Assembly: GCA_964350435.1 (NCBI GenBank)
Contig: CAYGJS010000054.1
Span: forward strand, 1 to 6,047
Length of the DNA stretch: 6,047 bases
From: TMED27 sp964350435
GTDB lineage: Bacteria; Pseudomonadota; Alphaproteobacteria; Micavibrionales; Micavibrionaceae
Reading direction: 5' to 3'
Part shown: piece by piece, positions 1 through 5,750 of the stretch
Layout: the number at the start of each line of letters is the position of its first letter
Numbering within the stretch: position 1 is the first letter of the stretch
The notes under the pieces: model-generated
Databases searched by the model: none
Told to the model about the DNA's origin: nothing
What the model saw: the letters and a program-made list of their open reading frames with translations, nothing else
Program-made: the position numbers and the translations under genes

Positions 1-37
1 ACCCTAACCCTCCCCCTCAAAGGGGGAGGGTTAGGGT
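1..37. repeat. GC-rich palindromic repeat inside thiE
   Basis: Positions 1-17 (ACCCTAACCCTCCCCCT) are the perfect reverse complement of 21-37, separated by the three bases CAA. The left arm may extend beyond the window edge. A run of G follows on the right (38-43). The repeat is read in frame by thiE as a proline-rich segment (residues 65-77, PHPNPPPLRGRVR). GC-rich palindromes of this look occur as dispersed repeats in many proteobacterial genomes, and Rickettsia palindromic elements are known to sit in frame inside genes. That this one is a dispersed family member is an inference from its appearance only. Confidence 0.8.
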
Positions 38-233
38 GGGGGGAGCTTTTCAATAGCTCCGCCAGCATCGCACAATGCATATGAATTTCAGGCAAATTCC
101 CCGATTTATTGCGGTACTGCACCATCGTAACCCCGCCATCCACGGCGGCCATGGTCACTTCCACAATATCCCGCCCCCCGCAAGCAGCAGGATCAGCGAT
201 GAAATAGAGGGAGAGGTCGAAAGGAATTTTCAT
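1..233 (-). CDS. thiE: Thiamine-phosphate synthase, N-terminal part (runs off the window)
   Basis: ThiE joins the thiazole phosphate and pyrimidine pyrophosphate halves of thiamine to give thiamine phosphate, in the cytoplasm. Seventy-seven codons are visible, with no stop, up to the left edge. Residues 9-14 (LYFIAD) match the first strand of the ThiE TIM barrel. CGGRD (18-22) is a common alphaproteobacterial ThiE element. VDGGVTMVQYRNK (31-43) carries the conserved Gln39-x-Arg41-x-Lys43 signature that binds the pyrimidine pyrophosphate. The helix LAELLKSS ends at residue 64. The chain then continues PHPNPPPLRGRVR, which is encoded by a palindromic repeat and is not normal ThiE sequence; the family would next show a GVPLIVND-like strand, which lies outside the window. 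The ATG at 233 is the first possible start, because in-frame stops lie just upstream. No clear Shine-Dalgarno is seen. The identification is firm; whether the gene is intact is unknown. Confidence 0.85.
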   Translation of the reverse strand, partial: MKIPFDLSLYFIADPAACGGRDIVEVTMAAVDGGVTMVQYRNKSGNLPEIHMHCAMLAELLKSSPHPNPPPLRGRVR

Positions 234-297
234 GCAGGCAAGCTATTATGAAAGATGACAGAATCCAAATCATTTTCTTGCAAATGTTAGTAGTATT

Positions 298-1263
298 ATG
301 TTAATAATCGGAATGTTTAGATCAGTCTTACGAAAAATTTTTGAAGCCGTCGCTAATCCGGGCCTGGGTAACCCCCATACGCCACATGAAGTCGAACTGC
401 TAACAAAAGGTTTAAAGCCTGTAGCCATAATATCTTCAGATGAAATGGAAGAATTATCAACTGTAATTCAGTCTGGTCGAATTGTAGTCGCAGAAGAGAT
501 AAAATTACCAATTTTAAAAGCGCATTTTATTTTCCGTGAAGCAGACAGATCTCACATTGAAAAAGTAATTCAAATTGGCGATCGCCTTAGACACGAAAAA
601 GGCATCACACAAGAGGAAACTAAATTTATAAAAGCAGCTTTTGAACAAAAACCCAGCAGCGCCAAAGAAAGTAGATTGGCCGAACTTGCATGGCACTCAT
701 TAAGAAGTGAGCTTTTCAGCTATGTTTTCAAAAAAAAAGAAAACGATCATAAAGCGCGAACAACCTCAAAAGAAAATATTGATCCTGTAGAACTGATTGA
801 AAAATGCCATGAACTTTTTAGAAATGGAGACATTCCGTTTTTAGTAATCATCTCGGAAAATTTGGAATTTGATGATCCTCTTCTTGCCGAAGGCTACAGC
901 ACCCTCACATCGAAACTCAGCTCTGCCGATCCACCTACATCAGCCTTCGTCGTTTGTCAAGCTGACAAACTGTCAGCGGCTCAGGAACTTGCAGCTTACT
1001 ATTATAGAGCAATTGAGCCAGAATATATTCAATCCATGCGGGTTAATGGAGCGTCAGAAAATGAAATCAGAGACGAAGGTTCAAGATTTATCGGAAGAAC
1101 ACTCGGTTATACAAATAATGACATTGCATGGCATATTGGCGAAAAATATCAATCCCCGCTTCTAAGAAGTATGATGTATCTTACAATGCCCATAAGGAAT
1201 AGAGCAAGGCTCAGCGCAATGCGGATGCAGGCTGAAGATACAAATGAAAGCCTTGAAGTTTAA
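298..1263 (+). CDS. Hypothetical protein, 321 residues, AT-rich orphan
   Basis: I do not recognise a family. The protein looks soluble and mostly helical, with no signal peptide or membrane segment. Two short hydrophobic strand-like stretches stand out (FLVIISENLEF, 181-191; SAFVVCQADKL, 215-225). A lysine-rich patch lies at 145-160. The most family-like part is the C-terminal third: AYYYRAIEP (233-241), then RFIGRTLGYTNNDIAWHIG (263-281). The ATG at 298 is the first start after an in-frame TGA at 256; an alternative ATG at 313 would remove five residues. Neither has a clear Shine-Dalgarno. Base composition is unlike sucA: a sampled line (541-600) is about 38% G+C against about 60% in one sucA line (3361-3420), which suggests recent acquisition. 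Its TAA (1261-1263) overlaps the TAA of the convergent sucA (1260-1262). The long open frame with lysine- and glutamate-rich composition supports a real gene. Confidence 0.72.
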   Translation: MLIIGMFRSVLRKIFEAVANPGLGNPHTPHEVELLTKGLKPVAIISSDEMEELSTVIQSGRIVVAEEIKLPILKAHFIFREADRSHIEKVIQIGDRLRHEKGITQEETKFIKAAFEQKPSSAKESRLAELAWHSLRSELFSYVFKKKENDHKARTTSKENIDPVELIEKCHELFRNGDIPFLVIISENLEFDDPLLAEGYSTLTSKLSSADPPTSAFVVCQADKLSAAQELAAYYYRAIEPEYIQSMRVNGASENEIRDEGSRFIGRTLGYTNNDIAWHIGEKYQSPLLRSMMYLTMPIRNRARLSAMRMQAEDTNESLEV

Positions 1264-4154
1264 ACACTCAGCGCCTCATCAATCAGCTTATCTTGCTGCG
1301 CTTTGTGACGACCCGCCAGGCCCGTCGCAGGCGCGGCGGCATCCGCGCGGCCGACATAACTTGGGCGATCATTTTTCATCTTCAGCTCTTTCAGAACTTT
1401 TTCAATCCGGCGATCGACAAACGTCCAGTATCCTTGGTTTTCAGGCTCTTCCTGACACCAGACAAACTCGGCATTTTTGAACGCTTTCAGCTCCTCAAGC
1501 AGTGCCTCATGCGGGAACGGATAAAGCTGTTCCAAACGGATCAAAATCACATCATCAATCTTGCGCTCACGGCGTTCCGCCAGCAAATCGTAATAAACCT
1601 TACCACTGCACAAAACCACGCGCTTGATTTTATCCGCTTTGACCAAAGATTCGCGATCATCATCCCAAAGCACGCGGTGGAAAGTGCTGCCTTCCGTGAA
1701 CTCTGCCAACTTCGATTGCGCCAATTTATGCCGCAGCAAGGATTTCGGCGACATCACCACCAGAGGCTTGCGGAAATCCCGCACCATTTGACGGCGCAGC
1801 GCGTGGAAATAATTCGCCGGCGTCGTCAAATTACAAATCTGCCAATTATCCTCCGCAGCATTTTGCAAGAACCGCTCTGGCCGCGCCGAACTATGCTCCG
1901 GCCCTTGTCCTTCATACCCATGCGGCAAAAGCATCACCAAACCCGACATCCGCAGCCACTTGCTCTCGCCCGAACAAATGAACTGGTCAAACATCACCTG
2001 CGCGCCGTTCGCAAAATCTCCGAACTGCGCCTCCCAAATCGTCAATGTTCTGGGGTCAGCCAGCGAATACCCGTACTCAAACCCCAGCACCGCCATCTCG
2101 GACAGCGGGCTGTCATGCGCTTCGAAACGCAGATCATGAGATTTCGATGACTGAATATGCTGCAGCGGAATATGCTTATTCTCGTTTTCCTGGTCATACC
2201 AAATCGCATGACGATGCGAAAACGTACCGCGCCCGACATCCTGCCCGGACAACCGCACATTAAAGCCATCATGCAACAACGACCCGAACGCCAGAGCCTC
2301 ACCCATCGCCCAGTCAAATCCTTCACCGGATTGCATCATTTCAACTTTCGCATCCAGAACGCGCTGCAATTTTTTATTGATTGCAAACCCTTCAGGCACG
2401 TCAGTCAAAACATCGGCGACAATCTTCAACTCTTTTTCAGACACCGCAGTTTCACCGCGCCGCGCCCCATCAGGCGCAACACTCATCCCCTCCCAGGCAC
2501 CGCCAAGGAAGTCCGCCTGATTGGGCTTATAGGTTTTGGTCGCCTCAAACGCCTCGTCCAGCTCCGCGGTGTTCGCGTCAACCATTCCCTGCGCTTCATC
2601 CGCGCTCAAAACGCCCTCGGCGACAAGCTGCTTCGCGTAAATTTCACGCGTCGCTTCCTGCACAGCGATCTTCTTATACATCAAAGGTTGTGTAAACGCA
2701 GGCTCATCGCCTTCGTTATGGCCAAATCGACGATAACAATACATATCAATCACAACATCACGTTTGAACTTCTGACGGAATTCTGTGGCAATCCGCGCAA
2801 CATGCACAACCGCCTCGGGATCATCGCCATTCACATGGAATATGGGCGCCGCCAGCATTTTCGCAACATCGGTAGAATACGGCCCCGAGCGCGAAAATTT
2901 CGGCATCGTCGTAAAACCGATCTGGTTATTAATCACAATATGGATCGTGCCGCCGACGCGATATCCCGGAAGCTCAGATATCATCAGCGTTTCCGCAGTA
3001 ATCCCCTGCCCCGCAAAGGCCGCATCCCCATGCAGCAAAAGCGGCAATACGGTCGCATCCTCCGATCCCCCGCGCTGCATTTGCTTCGCCCGAACTTTCC
3101 CGATCACAACCGGATTTACGAACTCAAGGTGTGAAGGATTGGCCGTCAAAGACAAGTGAATATTATTCCCATCAAAATCACGATCGGAAGACGTGCCCAA
3201 ATGATATTTCACATCACCTGACCCCTGCACATCATCAGGCGTCGAAGACTGCCCCTGAAATTCCGCAAACACGGCTGTAAATGGCTTGCCCATTACGTTC
3301 GTAAGCACATTCAAACGCCCGCGATGCGCCATCCCGATCACGATTTCTTCAAGACCAAGCTGCCCCCCGCGCTTCATAATCTGCTCGATCATGGGGATCA
3401 ACGCTTCCCCGCCATCAACGCCGAAACGCTTCGTCCCCGGATATTTTTTGTGCAAGAACTGCTCAAACCCTTCCGCAGCAATCAACGCCTTCAAAATCGC
3501 TTTTTTACCCTCAGGCGAAAACGAAGTCTTATTGCGCGGCTCTTCAATTCTTTCCTGCACCCATGCCTTTTCCTGAGGATCCGTCAAATGCAAATATTCC
3601 ACGCCGATTTTGTCACAATAGGTCTGGCGAAGCGCCGTCAAAATCTCGCCAACCGTGGCTTCTTCAAGCCCCAATACGCCGCCGACATAAATCTTGCGGC
3701 CCATATCAGAAGATTCAAACCCGTAATGCGCGGGATCAAGCTCTGGGTGCGTGCCGATTTCCTTCATACCCAGCGGATCAAGATCAGAAATCATATGCCC
3801 GCGCGCGCGATACGCCCGAATCAGCATCAACGCGCGAATAGAATCCACCGCCGCCTGCTTCGCATCTGCGCTCGAAGCTGCTGCCTGCGGCTTCTGACCG
3901 CCCGCAACATCATTCGCCGGATCGTCAAACGCCATCCCGAAACGGCGCGCAACCTTGGAGTTTTCATGCGGCGTCCAACTCGCCCCCGCCAAATCACCCA
4001 ACAAAGACGCTTCATCATCATTCAGACCGCCAAAGAAATCGCGCCAGCTTTCGTCTACCTTGGTCGGATTTGACAAATACTCACCATATAGCTGCGCGAT
4101 ATACTCCGCGTTTACACCAGAGAGGAATGTGAGGTTTTGAGATTCTGTTGCCAT
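1260..4154 (-). CDS. sucA: 2-oxoglutarate dehydrogenase E1 component
   Basis: SucA is the thiamine-diphosphate-dependent decarboxylase of the 2-oxoglutarate dehydrogenase complex. It decarboxylates 2-oxoglutarate and transfers the succinyl group to the lipoyl arm of SucB, in the cytoplasm (TCA cycle). At 964 residues it has the usual family length. The E1 N-terminal segment is at about 8-43 (NAEYIAQLYGEYL, then WRDFF). GMAHRGRLNVL (274-284) has His277 and ANPSHLEF (338-345) has His342, which appear to match E. coli His260 and His298. The thiamine-diphosphate/Mg motif runs from GDAAFAGQG (376-384, Asp377) to NNQIGFTT (409-416, Asn410). RRFGHNEGDEP is at 475-485, and GPEHSSARPERFLQ (751-764) holds the active-site His754. 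The C-terminus has WCQEEPENQG (899-908) and GRADAAAPATG (935-945). No frameshift is seen. The start gives the usual MATESQN-type N-terminus. A weak AAGAAGG lies 12 nt upstream. No sucB or lpd follows; the next gene is convergent. Confidence 0.98.
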   Translation of the reverse strand: MATESQNLTFLSGVNAEYIAQLYGEYLSNPTKVDESWRDFFGGLNDDEASLLGDLAGASWTPHENSKVARRFGMAFDDPANDVAGGQKPQAAASSADAKQAAVDSIRALMLIRAYRARGHMISDLDPLGMKEIGTHPELDPAHYGFESSDMGRKIYVGGVLGLEEATVGEILTALRQTYCDKIGVEYLHLTDPQEKAWVQERIEEPRNKTSFSPEGKKAILKALIAAEGFEQFLHKKYPGTKRFGVDGGEALIPMIEQIMKRGGQLGLEEIVIGMAHRGRLNVLTNVMGKPFTAVFAEFQGQSSTPDDVQGSGDVKYHLGTSSDRDFDGNNIHLSLTANPSHLEFVNPVVIGKVRAKQMQRGGSEDATVLPLLLHGDAAFAGQGITAETLMISELPGYRVGGTIHIVINNQIGFTTMPKFSRSGPYSTDVAKMLAAPIFHVNGDDPEAVVHVARIATEFRQKFKRDVVIDMYCYRRFGHNEGDEPAFTQPLMYKKIAVQEATREIYAKQLVAEGVLSADEAQGMVDANTAELDEAFEATKTYKPNQADFLGGAWEGMSVAPDGARRGETAVSEKELKIVADVLTDVPEGFAINKKLQRVLDAKVEMMQSGEGFDWAMGEALAFGSLLHDGFNVRLSGQDVGRGTFSHRHAIWYDQENENKHIPLQHIQSSKSHDLRFEAHDSPLSEMAVLGFEYGYSLADPRTLTIWEAQFGDFANGAQVMFDQFICSGESKWLRMSGLVMLLPHGYEGQGPEHSSARPERFLQNAAEDNWQICNLTTPANYFHALRRQMVRDFRKPLVVMSPKSLLRHKLAQSKLAEFTEGSTFHRVLWDDDRESLVKADKIKRVVLCSGKVYYDLLAERRERKIDDVILIRLEQLYPFPHEALLEELKAFKNAEFVWCQEEPENQGYWTFVDRRIEKVLKELKMKNDRPSYVGRADAAAPATGLAGRHKAQQDKLIDEALSV

Positions 4155-4166
4155 AGGGTTTAATCG

Positions 4167-4173
4167 CCTTCTT
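4167..4173 (-). promoter_or_regulatory. Ribosome binding site candidate for sucA, long spacing
   Basis: On the minus strand the sequence AAGAAGG lies 12 nt before the sucA ATG. The match to the Shine-Dalgarno core is good but the spacing is longer than the usual 5-9 nt. No better purine run and no closer in-frame start are visible, so this probably is the site. Confidence 0.5.
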
Positions 4174-4194
4174 CGAGGGTCAAAATTGATGAAC

Positions 4195-4224
4195 TATAAT
4201 GGATTTAATTCCACGCAAATGCAA
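4195..4224 (-). promoter_or_regulatory. Possible sucA promoter
   Basis: The 100-bp gap between the upstream small gene and sucA contains, on the minus strand, TTGCAT (4224-4219) and ATTATA (4200-4195) with an 18-bp spacer; TATAGT one base further on is an alternative -10. This would give a leader of roughly 35 nt. It suggests that sucA can be transcribed independently of the paralog pair, although read-through from them is also possible because no terminator is visible in the gap. The match is imperfect. Confidence 0.35.
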
Positions 4225-4254
4225 GATCAAGCCTGCTTTTGTATGGTTGAAGCT

Positions 4255-4803
4255 TTAAGGTTTCAGCGCCGCCTTCAAAGCATCAATAGCGCTGCCCTCA
4301 GACGCACTCACATTCATGGGGTGCCCCGCGTCATCAACAGAAACGCCGGAAAACCCGCCCGTAAACTTTTTCAATAATGCACCAAAACCGCCGCTTTTTT
4401 TATCCGCGTCATCAAAAGAATTAAACTCGCCATAGGCCTGTGCAACGCTTGTCGCAATCTCAATCAACGCCCCACGAAAATCCTTAAGCTCGTCATCCGT
4501 AATCCGCCCTTCAAGCAAGCTCACCGCCATCATGCAATCTTGCGGCGTCGTAAAACTCCGCTCTTCCCAACTCCCCCACTGCATTTTTAAATCCAGCGTC
4601 TGCCCCATAATCGCCACAGTAAAAGGCATATGCGCGTGGTGCTCGGCAATCTTGCGGATACACGCCCCCAACGCATCAATCTCCCGCGCATCATCCTCCT
4701 CGCCGCCCTCATCATCGGCATGGCTCACAAAAACGCCGGCCTTATAAGGCAGCGAAGCCAGAAGTTCTAATTCAGACGCTGAAAACTGAGCCAATACACT
4801 CAT
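4255..4803 (-). CDS. Hypothetical protein, 182 residues, paralog of the gene just upstream
   Basis: No known family is recognised. The protein aligns without gaps to the protein encoded at 4818-5402, at a constant offset of 8 residues. Shared features are SLPYKAG (17-23), D30, GG (33-34), DARE (38-41), IM (65-66), TLDLK (69-73), W76 and W79, P87, and EIATSVAQAYGEF (115-127). By hand count 35 of 117 positions are identical. The shared core looks helical and soluble, with no signal peptide or membrane segment. The tail differs: a lysine- and glycine-rich stretch (KKSGGFGALLKKFTGGF, 135-151), then a short segment ending in an alanine-rich helix. An acidic patch sits at 30-41. It is co-directional with the upstream paralog, 14 bp away, and has a good Shine-Dalgarno (GAAAGG, 8 nt before the ATG), so the two are probably one operon. 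sucA follows after 100 bp. Function is unknown. Confidence 0.8.
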   Translation of the reverse strand: MSVLAQFSASELELLASLPYKAGVFVSHADDEGGEEDDAREIDALGACIRKIAEHHAHMPFTVAIMGQTLDLKMQWGSWEERSFTTPQDCMMAVSLLEGRITDDELKDFRGALIEIATSVAQAYGEFNSFDDADKKSGGFGALLKKFTGGFSGVSVDDAGHPMNVSASEGSAIDALKAALKP

Positions 4804-4817
4804 TATTTACACCTTTC

Positions 4818-5402
4818 TCAAGACGCGTAGCGCGTGCCCATGGATTGCGCCAAAAGATTGAGAGCCTTGCGTTCATCTATCGAAATCCGCAAAAACTGAT
4901 CAAAACTCTTCGAAGCCTCTTTCCTGATCCGCCCGAACACACGATGACAGATATACATCCAATACAGCCTGATCTTATCACCCAGCGTCATATTCTCATA
5001 TTCCCGGAAAGCCAGTGCCACAGCTTCGGCAATCTCCATCACCCGGAATACATAAGCATTCACATCTTTTTCCGCAACATACCGCCGCAATACGTCAACG
5101 CAGGCTTCAGCCTCTTTCGGCACATTTTCAATATCTGCCGTCCAGCCTTCCCATTCCTTCTTCCGCGCCAGCGTTTCCTCCATGATATAGTGTAACATCT
5201 CGGACCCAAAAACTTGGCTCGCAAAGCCCGCAATAATATTCGAAAGGGCCAAAAGCTCCTTGGCATCCGCCTTATCACCGCCCGTTTGATCGCTGACCGA
5301 AATCCACAAACCCGCCCGATACGGCAGACTGACAATAATCAAACGCTCATCAACAGTAAGACTGTCCAGAATATTTTCATTAATGAGGGGATCATAAACC
5401 AT
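4818..5402 (-). CDS. Hypothetical protein, 194 residues, first member of a tandem paralog pair
   Basis: No known family is recognised. The core (about 15-137) carries the motifs shared with the downstream paralog: SLPYRAG (25-31), D38, GG (41-42), DAKE (46-49), IM (73-74), TLARK (77-81), W84 and W87, P95, and EIAEAVALAFREYE (123-136). The N-terminus is 8 residues longer than in the paralog. The C-terminal 57 residues are unlike the paralog: a basic, aromatic helix (IRLYWMYICHRVFGRIRK, 144-161) followed by a second helical stretch. The first could be amphipathic and touch a membrane or a partner, but this is inference. The ATG at 5402 has no Shine-Dalgarno, yet no Met occurs downstream until residue 69, and a later start would remove shared core. 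A promoter placed 6 nt before the ATG would give a leaderless mRNA. Confidence 0.8.
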   Translation of the reverse strand: MVYDPLINENILDSLTVDERLIIVSLPYRAGLWISVSDQTGGDKADAKELLALSNIIAGFASQVFGSEMLHYIMEETLARKKEWEGWTADIENVPKEAEACVDVLRRYVAEKDVNAYVFRVMEIAEAVALAFREYENMTLGDKIRLYWMYICHRVFGRIRKEASKSFDQFLRISIDERKALNLLAQSMGTRYAS

Positions 5403-5408
5403 GCGTGT

Positions 5409-5438
5409 ATTTTAACGCCGAAAACAAAAAAAAGTAAA
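5409..5438 (-). promoter_or_regulatory. Promoter candidate for the paralog pair, possibly leaderless
   Basis: On the minus strand, TTTACT (5438-5433) and TAAAAT (5414-5409) are separated by 18 bp, matching the consensus at 4 of 6 and 5 of 6 positions. Six bases separate the -10 from the ATG at 5402, so transcription would begin at or next to the start codon. This agrees with the missing Shine-Dalgarno. The -35 overlaps the 3' arm of the preceding terminator-like hairpin. Confidence 0.45.
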
Positions 5439-5455
5439 CGCAAAGAGAGCGTTTA
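5421..5455 (-). terminator. Intrinsic terminator-like hairpin with T8 tract
   Basis: On the minus strand TAAACGC (5455-5449) and GCGTTTA (5441-5435) form a perfect 7-bp stem around a 7-nt loop. One C then precedes T8 (5433-5426), G and T4. This is the layout of a Rho-independent terminator for transcripts coming from the right, for example from the small ORF at 5631-5750. The stem is short with three G/C pairs, so efficiency may be moderate. Its 5' arm is also part of the large hairpin at 5450-5544. Confidence 0.55.
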
Positions 5456-5544
5456 TATGGAGGTTTTAAGCTTTTTCAGGGGGTGGGAGAGGGTTTAGGG
5501 GTCTTGTGGGTTTGAAAAAGGTCTTAAAACGCTCCATATAAACG
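5450..5544. repeat. Large imperfect inverted repeat, 29 paired bases
   Basis: Left arm blocks 5450-5462 (CGTTTATATGGAG), 5463-5470 (GTTTTAAG) and 5471-5478 (CTTTTTCA) pair with 5532-5544, 5523-5530 and 5513-5520 respectively. The only interruptions are one unpaired base (5531) and two unpaired bases (5521-5522) on the right side. Weaker complementarity continues outward (AAAG at 5442-5445 with CTTT at 5550-5553). The 34-nt loop is very G-rich on the plus strand. The repeat lies outside any convincing gene. It could be an RNA hairpin in a minus-strand leader or a small palindromic element; no target duplication was seen. Confidence 0.85.
5479..5510 (+). other. G-quadruplex motif in the hairpin loop
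   Basis: On the plus strand the loop of the large inverted repeat holds G-runs of 5, 3, 3 and 4 (5479-5483, 5485-5487, 5491-5493, 5498-5501), separated by T, AGA and TTTA. A fifth run of 3 is at 5508-5510. This fully meets the usual rule of four runs of at least three G with loops of 1-7. A minus-strand transcript would carry the C-rich complement, so a quadruplex would form in DNA or in a plus-strand RNA. Confidence 0.7.
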
Positions 5545-5556
5545 GCTTGCTTTCAT

Positions 5557-5601
5557 CCCTGCTCTTTAGGGTTTAGGGTGTGGGGGTTGGCAAGAGCAAG
5601 G
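5557..5601. repeat. Second inverted repeat with a G-rich loop
   Basis: TGCTCTT (5560-5566) pairs perfectly with AAGAGCA (5592-5598); two further C-G pairs follow beyond one mismatch. The 25-nt loop holds G-runs at 5569-5571, 5576-5578 and 5581-5585 on the plus strand. It repeats the 11-mer AGGGTTTAGGG (5568-5578) that also occurs in the loop of the large hairpin (5490-5500). Only three runs reach three G, so this is a weaker quadruplex candidate. Confidence 0.6.
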
Positions 5602-5618
5602 ATTTACGGGGGTAAATC
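5601..5618. repeat. Short perfect hairpin with a GGGG loop
   Basis: GATTTAC (5601-5607) and GTAAATC (5612-5618) form a perfect 7-bp stem with loop GGGG on the plus strand (CCCC on the minus strand). It lies 12 bp after the stop codon of the small minus-strand ORF. No T-tract follows on the minus strand, so it is not a standard intrinsic terminator for that ORF; it could serve as a 3' stabilising hairpin. Confidence 0.55.
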
Positions 5619-5630
5619 TTAAATCTTTCA

Positions 5631-5750
5631 CTAAAACGGCAGCACAAGATCAACGTAATATGACAGAGAATTCGGAATATTCGCATCCAACACGCTCGCC
5701 ATTGTGAACACTGTGATACTCGTTGCAATTCCATATATATAATTCAACAT
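5631..5750 (-). CDS. Small ORF, 39 residues, hypothetical
   Basis: The ORF runs ATG to TAG. AGGGAG lies 8 nt upstream of the ATG, the best-placed Shine-Dalgarno in the window. The product begins MLNYIYGIATSITVF, has an uncharged hydrophobic half (residues 1-21), two Asp (22 and 34), no Lys or Arg at all, and ends VLPF. The first half could form a short membrane helix. It is not rich in any single amino acid, so it does not look like a classical amino-acid attenuator leader peptide. The structured region 5421-5620 follows directly on the same strand, ahead of the paralog pair. It may be a true small protein, a leader ORF, or chance; the ribosome site is the main support. Confidence 0.45.
   Translation of the reverse strand: MLNYIYGIATSITVFTMASVLDANIPNSLSYYVDLVLPF

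Noticed and set aside
869..1165. 98-codon plus-strand frame inside the 298-1263 gene
   Set aside because: It overlaps a much longer open frame on the same strand, has no ribosome site of note, and its composition looks random.
1293..4073. Long plus-strand open frames opposite sucA (1293-2150, 2157-3134, 3324-4073)
   Set aside because: They are antisense shadows of a fully conserved sucA. Their products are rich in Arg, His and Gln with no recognisable motif, as expected from reading a coding strand backwards.
1..4154. Functional coupling of thiE and sucA through thiamine diphosphate
   Set aside because: The genes are separated by an opposite-strand gene and share no transcript, so proximity alone does not support co-regulation.
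5442..5553. MITE or insertion-sequence reading of the large inverted repeat
   Set aside because: The arms are next to each other around a short G-rich loop, no target-site duplication was found at the ends, and there is no transposase remnant.
5565..5578. Two tandem TTTAGGG heptamers, like a plant-type telomere repeat
   Set aside because: There are only two units, inside a bacterial hairpin loop; this is a by-product of the G-rich loop rather than a telomere.
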